The notes below the pieces were generated by a model that was not told where the DNA came from, made no database searches, and worked only from the letters and a program-made list of their open reading frames with translations. The translations under genes were made by a program, and so were the position numbers. Positions 33,293-41,975 of a stretch of 64,000 nucleotides of DNA are shown piece after piece (within the stretch, counting starts at the first letter, position 1; each line of letters starts with the position of its first letter). This stretch comes from Streptomyces rubradiris (lineage in GTDB: Bacteria > Actinomycetota > Actinomycetes > Streptomycetales > Streptomycetaceae), in the NCBI RefSeq assembly GCF_016860525.1, contig NZ_BNEA01000001.1, forward strand, positions 496,001 to 560,000, in the 5' to 3' direction.

Positions 33293-34885
33293 ATGCCCCC
33301 CGAAGTACTGAACTCCACTGCCCCGCACGATCGTTCGGCGCGCACGACAGAACCGAGCGGCCGCCGGGCCAACCCGTGGCTGACCCTCGTCGCCGTCGCC
33401 TTCGGCCTGTTCATGGTCGGCCTGGACGGCTCGGTCGTCTCGATCGCCAACCCGGAGATCGGCCGGGACCTGAACGCCTCCACCGCCGACCTGCAGTGGG
33501 TCACCAACGCCTACCTGCTCGCCCTCGCCGCCGCCCTCATCCTGGGCGGCAAGCTCGGTGACCGCTTCGGCCGCCGCACCTTCTACTTGATCGGCGTCGC
33601 CGGCTTCACCCTCGCCTCCGTCGCCATCGGCGTGGCCGGGTCCATCGAAGGCGTCATCGTCTTCCGCGCCTTCCAGGGCTTCTTCGGGGCGCTGCTGATG
33701 CCCAACACCCTCGGCATGCTGCGCGCCGTCTTCCCGCCGAAGAAGTTCGGCATGGCCGTGGGCATCTGGGCCATGGTGTCGTCGGTCTCGACGGCGCTCG
33801 GTCCGATCGTGGGCGGTCTGCTCGTCGAGCACGTCGACTGGGAGTCGGTCTTCTACATCAACGCCCCCATCGGCGTCATCGCGCTTGCCTTCAGCATGGC
33901 GGTCCTGCCGCAGACCAAGAACACCGCGGCGGCGCGGGAGAAGTTCGACATCCCCGGCGTCGTGCTGCTCGCGCTCGGCCTGCTCGCCGTCGTCTTCGGT
34001 GTCGTCAAGGGCGAGACGTGGGGCTGGACCTCGGCAGGCACCCTGGGCGCCATCGGCGCGGGCGCCGCGATCCTGCTGTTCTTCGGCTGGTACGAGACCC
34101 GCGTGGCGCACCCGCTGCTGCCCATGCGTCTCTTCCGCAACCCGGCGCTGACCATCGGTACCGTCATCACCGCGCTGAACTTCTTCATCCTGCTCGGCGT
34201 GATCTTCTTCGTGATGCTGTACCTGCAGAACGTGCGGGGCTTCACGCCCGTCGAGGCCGGCGTGCGCACCCTGCCGCTCAGCCTGGCCTCCGTGGTCGCC
34301 TCTCCGCTGGGCGCCGCGCTCACCGAGCGGTTCGGCCCGCGCCTGACGATGCCGCTCGGCATGGCCCTCCAGGCCGTCGCCTGCTTCACGATGCTCGGCT
34401 GGGGCGCGCACTCCTCGTACGCCGTGATGTGGCCGCCGTTCATCGCGCTCGGCCTCGGCGTCGGCATGGTGATGGCGTCCTCGTCCGACGCCATCGTCGG
34501 CAACGCTCCGGTCAAGGACGGCGGGGTCGCGGGTGGTCTGCAGGCCACCGCCCTGCAGGTCGGCGGCGCGCTCGGCACGTCCGTCCTGGTCTCCCTCATC
34601 AGCGGCCGGGTCGGCTCGACCCTGAACGGGGAGCTGGTCTCCTCCGGCGTGCCCGCCGGTGCGGCCGGTGAACTGTCGGAGGCGAGCGACGCGGTGGCCA
34701 TGGGTGTCGCCCCGGTCTCCGGCGACATGCCCGCCTCGTTCAAGTCGGCGGTCGTCGAGGGCAGCCACCAGGCGTTCATGAACGGCGTCCACAGCGCCGT
34801 GCTGGTCTCCGGCGTCCTGTGTGTGGTCGGCGCCCTGCTCGCTGTCGTGGGCGTACGGCGCAGCCCGGAGACGGCCCGTCACTGA
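33293..34885 (+). CDS. DHA2-family (EmrB/QacA) multidrug MFS exporter
   Basis: A 530-residue drug:H+ antiporter with about 14 hydrophobic segments. Motif D1-like LFMVGLDGSVVSIANPEI in TM1, motif A GGKLGDRFGRRTFYLIG, and motif C-like VSTALGPIVGGLLVEHVDW are present. The final loop before TM14 is long (GELVSSGVPAGAAGELSEAS). GAGGAAT lies before the ATG. It should expel hydrophobic cations or natural-product antibiotics. Control by the upstream MarR is likely. Confidence 0.93.
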   Translation: MPPEVLNSTAPHDRSARTTEPSGRRANPWLTLVAVAFGLFMVGLDGSVVSIANPEIGRDLNASTADLQWVTNAYLLALAAALILGGKLGDRFGRRTFYLIGVAGFTLASVAIGVAGSIEGVIVFRAFQGFFGALLMPNTLGMLRAVFPPKKFGMAVGIWAMVSSVSTALGPIVGGLLVEHVDWESVFYINAPIGVIALAFSMAVLPQTKNTAAAREKFDIPGVVLLALGLLAVVFGVVKGETWGWTSAGTLGAIGAGAAILLFFGWYETRVAHPLLPMRLFRNPALTIGTVITALNFFILLGVIFFVMLYLQNVRGFTPVEAGVRTLPLSLASVVASPLGAALTERFGPRLTMPLGMALQAVACFTMLGWGAHSSYAVMWPPFIALGLGVGMVMASSSDAIVGNAPVKDGGVAGGLQATALQVGGALGTSVLVSLISGRVGSTLNGELVSSGVPAGAAGELSEASDAVAMGVAPVSGDMPASFKSAVVEGSHQAFMNGVHSAVLVSGVLCVVGALLAVVGVRRSPETARH

Positions 34886-34914
34886 GTCCTGCGAGCCCCG
34901 GCGGGCCGACGGCC

Positions 34915-35345
34915 GGCGCGTGCCCGCTTGCTCGGTCCTCAAGAGGTGCCGCTGGGGTGCGGAGGTCGGCCGACCCGCGGTGCGCGACGTCGAGAAGCGT
35001 CGCGCACCTGACTGCCACCAGGGCCGGCGTGCCGGGCGCCTCAGGAGGATGGGCCGTGATCGCGTCGGTCACCTCTGCCGTGGCCGCCTCCAATGCCAGG
35101 GCAAAGACACTCACCGAGACCGGTCCCATGCCGAGCGCCTCCGCTCCCGTCACCGAACGCCCTGTGCAGAGCAGTTCGCGCGCCCGCGCCGGACCGGTCA
35201 ACAGGGCGAGACGGCCGGCGAAACTCGACGGACAAAGATGCCCCAGCGGGCGACGGGCATGCCAGGAGCGCGCCGTCCGCGGCGATCCGCAGATCGCAGG
35301 CGCAGGCCAGTTGGCAGCCGGCCCCGACGGCAGCGCGTGCGCCAC
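34915..35345 (-). pseudogene. Enoyl-CoA hydratase/isomerase (crotonase) remnant
   Basis: Reading leftward from about 35345, one frame gives GAGCQLACACDLRIAADGALL, the oxyanion-hole half of a crotonase, continuing to LSVEF. From about 35225 another frame continues with GRLALLTGPARARELLCTGR, SVTGAEALGMG and ALEAATAEVTDAITA. The N-terminal third is missing and the frame is broken at least once. The downstream end decays near 34915. Confidence 0.75.
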
Positions 35346-35531
35346 ATCGCCTTCAAGGTCGAGGCGGCGGCCCAGGAAGCCATACGCGAGCGCGTCACGG
35401 CGGCCGGCCATGCGGAGACGAACGCCCACGTGGTCGACCACGGGTACTGCGTCTCGCTGTACATCACGGACCCCAACGGACTGATACTGGAGTTCGCTGT
35501 CGACCACACCAGCAACAACCGCCGGCGCTGA
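35337..35531 (+). pseudogene. VOC (glyoxalase/bleomycin-resistance) protein, C-terminal fragment
   Basis: A 64-residue reading with stop at 35531: VRHIAFKVEAAAQEAIRERV, then HVVDHGYCVSLYITDPNGLI and LEFAVDH, the second half of a VOC domain including the metal-ligand glutamate of LEF. No start codon or N-terminal half precedes it; the opposite-strand crotonase remnant abuts it at about 35340. Confidence 0.8.
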
Positions 35532-35831
35532 CCACCCGTCCGGCGATGACCGTGCCGGACCGGCCGCACGACTGATCACACTGCCGAAACCCGCCGAGGC
35601 CCACCGTTCGCGCTGAAAACAGGCGGCCAGGCGGAGCCGCTGGTTCCGGCCGGCGTCAGCCCGCGGAGTCGGCGCCGGCGCCGGGAGAGCGGCGCGGGGG
35701 CGCGGACGGCCCCGCGGTACCACGTGCCCTCGTTCCTGTTGCAGAGCCCGGGTTGGCGGCCGTGCGGGTAGGCGCGCACCTCGGCCTCGGTCGAGGGCCC
35801 GCGTTGCCGGGTCAGCAGGTGCTGCACTGGG
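35532..35831. other. Intergenic, no gene seen
   Basis: 300 bp with only short unsupported frames between the VOC fragment and the DUF4157 gene stop. Confidence 0.45.
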
Positions 35832-37937
35832 TCAGCGGGGGCCGGGCACGTAGTGCTCCGGTCGGTCAGCGGGATAGACAGCTGCGAATGCTTGGTCACT
35901 TCGCGAGTTGGTTTTCACGGTGATGCGGTCGCGGGCTATGCCCTGGCGCACCAGTTCGGTGACGACGGCTTCGGCGCGCTTCTCGGCCAGGTTCCTGAGC
36001 GCGAAGGTACCGCCGCGGGCGTGTCCTTCGACGACGATCGGCGCTGACGACTGCCGCCACATCTCGGCTGTCCGTTGCAGCTGGCTCTTGCTGAGCGACG
36101 TCAGAGTGTCCGAGTGTTCCTCGAAGCGCAGGTGAGGGATGCTGGTGGTGGCGACGGTCATCGGGTTGAGGGCGTCGTCGCGGTTCTTCGCGTGGAAACT
36201 GCGTTCGCCTCCCGGCTCGTACATTCTGAAGTACCACATGTCGCCCATCGCGGACTTGGTTTCCTGCTCCAGCAGCCTCCGGGCTACCTGCCTGGCTTCT
36301 TCGGCCGGCATGACCTTGCCCGGGTTTGCCTCTACGTAGGCCTGGGCCGTCTGCTTGGCCGCCTCCTGCAGGAGTTCTTCCATCAGCGCTGAGCGGTTGA
36401 AGTTCTCCATGGTGATCTGGTCGGCGCCATCACTGCTCTGCGCCACCAGCGTGGCGTAGTGGTAGGACCAGATTCGTCCGGTGTGGACCCGGTTGCGGGA
36501 GTAGTCGAATGTGTCTTTCTCTCCGGGGCTGGTCCGGGAACCGATGGTCTGTGTGGTCAGTGCCTCGCCGACCTGGCCTCGGGCGTGTTCGTTGATACCG
36601 ATGGCATGCTCTTGTTGCCGGAGCCGCTGGTTGCGGAGGCTGGTGCCGTAGGCCTCGCCGGGGGCTACGGTCGGGTCGCCTGTCTGGACGGCGCGTGCTG
36701 CCTGCTCGGGAGTCATCGGCGGCTTGGAGGAGGTCAACGCGTCGGCGAGTCGTGGCAGTGAGGCGCCGCGGGTGCCGATGGGCGCGGTGACGCCCTTCCC
36801 GTCGGGGCCGCGGAAGATCCCCTGATCGAGCAGGCGTCCGCTGGTCAGTTTCTCCGCGACCTCGACGCACTCGTTCTGCACCAGGTGCATGAACTTGGTG
36901 AGGACTACTTCGTCCCGGTCCCCTGCGGCCCGGGGCCGCACCACGCTGAGCCGGTTCCCGTTCGAACTGGTCAGGGAATGACCGCCCTTGGCCAGGCGGA
37001 CATAGCTGCCCGCTTCCGCGAGAGCCTTGTTGGCCGCGTCGAGGACGGCAGCGGTGGCGTAGAACTCCTTGGCGCCGAACTGAGAGTTCATGGCCACTGT
37101 CTGATCGTTGGACCAGGACAGGGTTACCGGTTCTGCCGCCGCTCCGTACCGGCTGAGGCCGCCCTGGAACTCGCCCTGTTCATCGAGCCGCACGGTGACC
37201 ACGGGTTGATTCACGGCGAAGGCCGGAAGCTGATCGCCGGAAGCCTCGTCGTACTGGGGCGCGGCCGGGTTGTCCGGATCGTTCGCATAGCGCTGCAGGC
37301 GGGGTTCGGACGCTACGCCGGCGGTGGTACCGTGCCGCACGCCCGCGCCCTCTCCCTGGACGCTGCTGGGGCCGCCCGAACTCATCCGCTCAGAGTTCGC
37401 GTCCGCTTCACGTTCCTCCGCGTCGCCCGTGTGCGTCATGGAGAACCCACCGCCCGTCGGATGCCCGACCGAGGGCTTCTGCTGGTTGCGCACCGCGTGA
37501 GTGAGTTCATGGTCCAGCGTCTTGCTGTCCCAGCCCCCTCTGCCGATCACGATGTCCTGGTTGACCGTGAACGCTCGTGCCTGGACGGCGGCGGCAGCCC
37601 GCTCCGCGGCCGCACCGCTGTGCAACCGGACGCCGGAGAGGTCGGCCTGGAACTGCTCCTCTTTACGGGCCAGCGTCGACGGGTCAAGTGGACGGCCGGG
37701 CGCACGCAGACCAGCCTCTACATCGGAGCGGTCAGGGGTGCGCTGAACGGCATCCTCATGCCCGCGCTCACCGCTGTCCGCACTCTCTTCCTCGCCGCGG
37801 TCCCGGCGCATCATCCGCAGTACGGCCTGGTTACCGATGCCGGCCTGCAGCCCCAGCAACCCGCCTGGAGCGGCAGCGCGTAAGTTCCTGTCCTGGCCGC
37901 CCGACGAGGCAGGTCGCTTCCCCTGATGAAGACGCAT
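35832..37937 (-). CDS. DUF4157 (eCIS core) / OmpA-like domain protein, possible contractile-injection cargo
   Basis: A 701-residue protein. Residues about 80-160 are a DUF4157 domain: RPLDPSTLARKEEQFQADLS, VRLHSGAAAERAAAAVQARA, and the zinc-protease-like DHELTHAVRNQQ (HExxH type). The middle (about 230-560) is unrecognised, with a papain-like or toxin-like mix of Cys, His and Asn (VLTKFMHLVQNECVEVAEKL; WSYHYATLVAQSSDG). The C-terminal ~90 residues resemble an OmpA peptidoglycan-binding domain (IVVEGHARGGTFALRNLAEKRAEAVVTELV split across it). There is no signal peptide. DUF4157 is common in cargo of extracellular contractile injection systems, yet no such cluster is in the window. AGGAG lies 6 nt before the ATG. 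Confidence 0.85.
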   Translation of the reverse strand: MRLHQGKRPASSGGQDRNLRAAAPGGLLGLQAGIGNQAVLRMMRRDRGEEESADSGERGHEDAVQRTPDRSDVEAGLRAPGRPLDPSTLARKEEQFQADLSGVRLHSGAAAERAAAAVQARAFTVNQDIVIGRGGWDSKTLDHELTHAVRNQQKPSVGHPTGGGFSMTHTGDAEEREADANSERMSSGGPSSVQGEGAGVRHGTTAGVASEPRLQRYANDPDNPAAPQYDEASGDQLPAFAVNQPVVTVRLDEQGEFQGGLSRYGAAAEPVTLSWSNDQTVAMNSQFGAKEFYATAAVLDAANKALAEAGSYVRLAKGGHSLTSSNGNRLSVVRPRAAGDRDEVVLTKFMHLVQNECVEVAEKLTSGRLLDQGIFRGPDGKGVTAPIGTRGASLPRLADALTSSKPPMTPEQAARAVQTGDPTVAPGEAYGTSLRNQRLRQQEHAIGINEHARGQVGEALTTQTIGSRTSPGEKDTFDYSRNRVHTGRIWSYHYATLVAQSSDGADQITMENFNRSALMEELLQEAAKQTAQAYVEANPGKVMPAEEARQVARRLLEQETKSAMGDMWYFRMYEPGGERSFHAKNRDDALNPMTVATTSIPHLRFEEHSDTLTSLSKSQLQRTAEMWRQSSAPIVVEGHARGGTFALRNLAEKRAEAVVTELVRQGIARDRITVKTNSRSDQAFAAVYPADRPEHYVPGPR

Positions 37938-38552
37938 GTGACGCTCCTTGGCTGAGGACCGGCGTACTGAAACGTCAACACAATTGGATCGCGTCCAAAA
38001 CCCGCCGCCTGACGACTCCCGCGCCGGAGGCGCCCCACCTCAGGCCGCTCACCTGCCGCGTTGCACTTTCCACACCTCGTCCATGCAAGGAACTCTGCCG
38101 CGAAGGGCAGCCGCGCCGCCCTTCGCGGCAGGCATGACGAGCGTGAGGGGTGCGGCCCTGCAAACCCTTATGCGCACAGAGATGCACATGGCACCGGTAC
38201 GTCGTCTGCCGGCACGGCGGCCCGCAGTACGACGAATCCGCACACCCAGCCGTAACCGAACTGCTGCACGCGCCGCACGGGTCGCCTAGATCCCCTGCTG
38301 CCGTTACGGCTCCGTGTGGGAGAGGTGCGGCACACGCCCGTGAACACGACTCCCCCGTCGCCTGCTTCACCGTCGCGGACGTCATCCCGTCGCCCGCCGG
38401 GAGGCCGAGCGACAGCAGGGCCGGCTGCCGAGCCTTCTGTGGTCTCTGCCGTCCCAGCAGATCGACGTGAATGACAACGGCCCCCCTGGCCAGTAGTGCT
38501 TTGACCGGGTTGGTTCGCCGGGCGGCAGGTTCGCCTCGATAATCTGCACGGC
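37938..38552. other. Intergenic region upstream of the DUF4157 gene
   Basis: 615 bp without a supported gene. It contains one exceptional hairpin (38095-38131). Small frames on both strands have no SD or family signal. Confidence 0.45.
38095..38131. terminator. Perfect 14-bp inverted repeat (hairpin)
   Basis: CTGCCGCGAAGGGC (38095-38108) and GCCCTTCGCGGCAG (38118-38131) around a 9-nt loop, about 160 bp upstream of the DUF4157 start. No T-run follows on either strand. It may be a terminator, an RNA leader structure or a protein site. Confidence 0.45.
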
Positions 38553-38787
38553 ATGGACGACTCGTACGCGAGGTCCGACGATGCGGCAGTCGCGATAGCC
38601 GGGGCGCGAGCCGGCGCGCACGTGGTCCGCGACATGTACGGCCAGCGGCTCAGCCGCGTCGACAAGGGGGCCGGGGACTTTGCCACCGCCGCCGATGTGG
38701 AGGCCGAGCAGATGATCCTCGGTGTCATCCGTGCCGCACGGCCGGATGACGCGGTGCTCGGCGAGGAAGGAGGGCAGCAGGGCGCAG
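38553..38787 (+). pseudogene. Inositol monophosphatase family protein, N-terminal fragment
   Basis: From the ATG at 38553 about 78 residues match the start of an IMPase/SuhB-type protein: AVAIAGARAGAHVVRDMYGQ, LSRVDKGAGDFATAADVEAE, ILGVIRAARPDDAVLGEE (the metal-binding glutamate). The expected DP-x-DGT metal site never follows; the frame drifts into unrelated sequence next to a transposase fragment. Truncated gene. Confidence 0.75.
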
Positions 38788-38879
38788 CCGAGGTTGGTGC
38801 TGCGACCCCATGGGGTTCGCCGGCTGGGTCAGGCTGCGGCTTGGAGGGGGCCTGCCGCCCCAGAGGACGAGAAGGGGCC

Positions 38880-39183
38880 GTACCTGGCGCCGGTGCTGTC
38901 GGCCAAGACGATCGACTGGGATCTGTTCCGCCAGCAGTACGACCACATCGTGAAGTACACCACCGCCCTGCGCTTGGGCACCGCCGAGGCCGAGCAATTC
39001 CTGCGCCGCTTCACCCGCGGCGGGCCCGAGCACCCCACCTACCGCGCAATCGAGGAACGTGGGCGGGCGGTGCGTACGGCGTTCATGTGCGACTGCCTCG
39101 CCGATGCCGGCCCGCGGGCCCTGCCCCCGCCGTTCTGGGCCCACGTGAACCCCTACGGCCGGTTCGAGCTGGACATGACGTAA
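38880..39183 (+). mobile_element. Tn3-family transposase, C-terminal remnant with internal deletion
   Basis: Residues reading SAKTIDWDLFRQQYDHIVKY, TALRLGTAEAEQFLRRFTRG and GPEHPTYRAIEERGRAVRT are the conserved Tn3 transposase (DDE_Tnp_Tn3) C-terminal region. About 100 family residues are then missing before FWAHVNPYGRFELDMT and a TAA at 39183. No inverted repeats were recognised. It presumably truncated the adjacent inositol monophosphatase gene. Confidence 0.8.
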
Positions 39184-39185
39184 GC

Positions 39186-39878
39186 CTAGGTGGCCTGGCC
39201 TGAATCGTCGGTCAGAGCGGCCGCGGTCAAGGTGAGGTGCCGGACCAGGACCGCGGCCGCGGTGTCGGCGTCGCGGGCCAGCACCGCCTCCTCCAGCCTG
39301 CGGTGTTCCTGGGCGCCGTCCCGGCCGGGGTTGCGGTGCGCCGACCAGCGGCGGGCCAGCTCACTCGCGGTCCACAACCGGTCGAAGGTTTCCAGCAGTG
39401 CGCGGTTGCCACACCCCTCCAGCAGCGTGCGGTGGAAGACTCTGTGCGCTTCGGCCCACGCGGCGGTGTAGTACTCGCCCTCCTCCGGCGCGTACGCCGG
39501 AGTGCGTGCCAGACGATGGTGGGCGGCCCGCACGCGGGCCTCCCATTCGACGTCGCCGCGCTCGATGGACATGCGCAGCACCACCGGTTCGACGGTCCGG
39601 CGGGCTTCCGCGATCTCCTGCCAGCGGCGGTCGGAGAAGGATGGTACGGCGAAACCGCGGTTGGGCAGCCGGTCGGCGAGCCCCTCGCCGACCACCCGTA
39701 CGAGCGCCTCGCGCACCACGGCCAGGCTCACGCCCTGTTCCTTGGCCAGGTCCTGCGGCTTGAGAGGGGCGCCAGGGGGGTGGTCCCCGCGCATGATCGC
39801 GTCTCGAAGGTGTGCGTACACCTGCTCGGAGAGCATCTGCTTCCCCGGCGGGGTCGAGGAGTGCGCCGTCTGCGTCAT
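39186..39878 (-). CDS. GntR-family (FCD) transcriptional regulator
   Basis: A 230-residue FadR-subfamily regulator with an N-terminal winged helix (LSEQVYAHLRDAIMRGDHPP, then LAKEQGVSLAVVREALVRVV and RLPNRGFAVPS as wing). The helical FCD effector domain has the metal-binding pattern (EIAEARRTVEPVVLRMSIER; HRVFHRTLLEGCGNRALLET; EHRRLEEAVLARD). It is divergent from a PEBP-type pseudogene; a perfect palindrome between them is its likely operator. Confidence 0.93.
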   Translation of the reverse strand: MTQTAHSSTPPGKQMLSEQVYAHLRDAIMRGDHPPGAPLKPQDLAKEQGVSLAVVREALVRVVGEGLADRLPNRGFAVPSFSDRRWQEIAEARRTVEPVVLRMSIERGDVEWEARVRAAHHRLARTPAYAPEEGEYYTAAWAEAHRVFHRTLLEGCGNRALLETFDRLWTASELARRWSAHRNPGRDGAQEHRRLEEAVLARDADTAAAVLVRHLTLTAAALTDDSGQAT

Positions 39879-39902
39879 GAGCCCACCCTAGACGATCCCT
39901 TG

Positions 39903-39916
39903 GATAATCGATTATC
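39903..39916. promoter_or_regulatory. Perfect 14-bp palindrome GATAATCGATTATC, candidate GntR operator
   Basis: GATAATCGATTATC is its own reverse complement and lies 25 bp upstream of the GntR start, in A+T-rich sequence between divergent genes. It fits an autoregulatory FCD-type operator also controlling the (now broken) rightward gene. Confidence 0.65.
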
Positions 39917-39976
39917 TGTGTTACCGTCGATTCTCCAGTAGATCAGGACACGCTCGTCCGGAAAGGACCGACCGCT

Positions 39977-40509
39977 GTGCCTGCCCACGACCCCTTCGCC
40001 CGCCTCCCCGAGGCGGCCTCGTCCACCGTCACCAGCACCACCGTCACCGACGGCGCCGCATGGCCGCCCGAGCAGCACTCCCCCGGCCTGCCCGGCGGGA
40101 GGACACTCCCCACAGCTGTCCTGGAGCGGCACCCCGGACGGCACCAGGAGCCATGCCGTCACCGTCTACGACCCCGGCGCCCCCACCGGGTCCGGGTTCC
40201 GGCACCGGGCGGTCGCCGACATCCCCGCCACGGCCACCGAGCCGCCCGAGGTCGCCGACGATGACACCGGCTCACAACTACCCGCAGCTGCCTACCAGTT
40301 CCCCAACGACGCCCGCGTGGCCCACCACACCGGCGCCGCCCCGCCGGCCGGACACGGCCCGCACCGTCACTGCCTCGTCGTGCGCGCCCCCCACATCCCC
40401 TCGACAGGCGTCCCGGCCGACGCCACACCGGCCGTCCTCGGCTTCACCATGGCCGGTCGCACCCTTGGACGCACGGTGTTGGACCGCCACCGCCGCGACA
40501 CCCGCCTGA
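39977..40509 (+). pseudogene. YbhB/YbcL-type (PEBP, Raf-kinase-inhibitor-like) protein, frameshifted
   Basis: From the GTG at 39977 the frame reads AHDPFARLPEAASSTVTSTT, VTDGAAWPPEQHSPGLPGG, as in the bacterial PEBP family. At about 40105 the family sequence moves one frame over (SPQLSWSGTPDGTRSHAVTV, YDPGAPTGSGFRHRAVADIP, YQFPNDARVAHHTGAAPPAG, PADATPAVLGFTMAGRTLGR). It shifts again near 40480 to end ATAATPA at 40509. Several conserved residues are also eroded (for example GFRHRAV for GFWHWAV). Two shifts plus eroded residues indicate a true pseudogene. Confidence 0.82.
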
Positions 40510-40542
40510 CAGCGCCACCCGACCCCCGGAGACACCACCGCC

Positions 40543-41439
40543 ATGCACCTCGACGCCCTTCCCGACTCCGCCCGCCCCGGTGACGGCCCGATGGACCTGA
40601 ACGCCGTCCGTGGCGTCAGCCGCGCCATCAGTGACGCCCACCTGTTCGTATACCTCGTCCCCGAGACCGCCGAGGAGGCGGCCGAGCTCGGCGTGACCGA
40701 CCGCGGGCCGGCGTATCTGGCCTTCCGGTCGGCCGCGATGGGCGCAGTTCCGTGGCCGGTCACGCTCGCGGCCTTCTACAACTTCAGCCCGCGGGCAGTG
40801 CGGGCCATGGCGGGCGTATGGGACGTCGCGCCGCCCGAGCGGTGGCAGGCCGCCCGCTTCTCGGCCGTCGGCCGGGCGATGCGGCGCGTCGGCGTACATC
40901 TCACCGACGACCACCTTGCCGAGGCCCGCGCGCTGATCGACCCGGTCGTCACCGGTGCCGACTACGCCGGCAAGGTGCTGGCCGCCGCGAACGCCTCGGT
41001 CGCACTTCCCCCCGATCCTCTCGTCGCGCTCTGGCAGCAGATCACGGTGGCGCGCGAGTGGCGCGGCGACGCCCATCTCGTCGTACTCGCCGACAACGGC
41101 CTCGGGCCGTGCGACTGTCTCGTTCTGCACACCGCGACCGGCAGCCTCCCGGCAGCTCTGGCGCGAGCGACCCGCCAGTGGGACGACGAGGAGTGGAGCG
41201 CGGCGACGGCACGCCTCGTCGCGCGCGGCTGGCTCGACTCCCATGGCGTGATCACCGACGCCGGCACCGCGGCACGCGAGCGCATCGAAGTGGAAACGGA
41301 CGAGCACTGCGCCGCACTATGGGCGCCGATCGGCAACGCGGGCGCCCGCCGTCTCGCCTCGCTCATCGCGCCGATCACCGACGCGTTCACCGCCGCGGGA
41401 ACGTTCCAGGCCGTTCGCGGACACTCCGATCTCACCTGA
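40543..41439 (+). CDS. SCO6745-family protein (hypothetical, possible HTH-like)
   Basis: A 298-residue protein of the actinobacterial SCO6745 family as I recall it: RGPAYLAFRSAAMGAVPWPV, TLAAFYNFSPRAVRAMAGVW, PPERWQAARFSAVGRAMRR, NASVALPPDPLVALWQQITV, REWRGDAHLVVLADNGLGPC, and the C-terminal winged-helix-like RQWDDEEWSAATARLVARGW. No enzymatic motif is obvious; the last third resembles a helix-turn-helix domain. GGAG lies about 11 nt before the ATG. It starts 33 bp after the PEBP pseudogene. Confidence 0.82.
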   Translation: MHLDALPDSARPGDGPMDLNAVRGVSRAISDAHLFVYLVPETAEEAAELGVTDRGPAYLAFRSAAMGAVPWPVTLAAFYNFSPRAVRAMAGVWDVAPPERWQAARFSAVGRAMRRVGVHLTDDHLAEARALIDPVVTGADYAGKVLAAANASVALPPDPLVALWQQITVAREWRGDAHLVVLADNGLGPCDCLVLHTATGSLPAALARATRQWDDEEWSAATARLVARGWLDSHGVITDAGTAARERIEVETDEHCAALWAPIGNAGARRLASLIAPITDAFTAAGTFQAVRGHSDLT

Positions 41440-41975
41440 ACGGTCCTTCACCCGGGCTCATGACGACCCCTCAGCAGCCTCCCCCGGCCGACCGCGGGCC
41501 GGGCCGTCCGTGGCGGCCGGGCACCTCGCCTCCGGCGCCGGTCGTACCGAACCGGCCGAGCGCGGACATCCGCATCGGTTACGCCAGCTGCTCGGCCCTC
41601 CCGGCCGGCGAAGTCCCGGAACCCGCCTCGCTGTCCCTGGCCGAGCGCCACTCTGATCACACGGAAGCTACTTGTCACTTCGCCGTAGCTCCGGGAGAAC
41701 CGGATCACCACGCTCGCATCTGCCGCAGGGTCCACCGCGGCTGACCGGCTCCGAGCCCGCCATCGGCCTCCAGGGCCGAAGACCGATCGGGCGTGCGGTA
41801 CGACATAGTGAGAGCCCCTGGACAATCAGCCGAATCCGGGGGCCTGGCGGATTCATCACCGCAAGACCTACCTTTCTCACCGGCCACCTCGGGCTGCTCT
41901 GCCGCGGGACTCCACGGCAGGCCCTGCGCCGTCCGGTGGCTGCCCGTACCAACACCTTCGAGGGAAGGGCGTCGC
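41440..41975. other. Intergenic region, no gene supported
   Basis: 536 bp. Frames lack SD and family signals. The stretch 41640-41720 is locally less G+C-rich but no promoter pair was convincing. AGGGAAGGG at 41961-41969 is the SD of the next gene. Confidence 0.45.

Noticed and set aside
35576..35899. 107-codon minus frame between the VOC fragment and the DUF4157 gene
   Set aside because: It overlaps the end of the DUF4157 gene on the same strand in another frame, and its sequence is Arg/Pro-rich with no family match.
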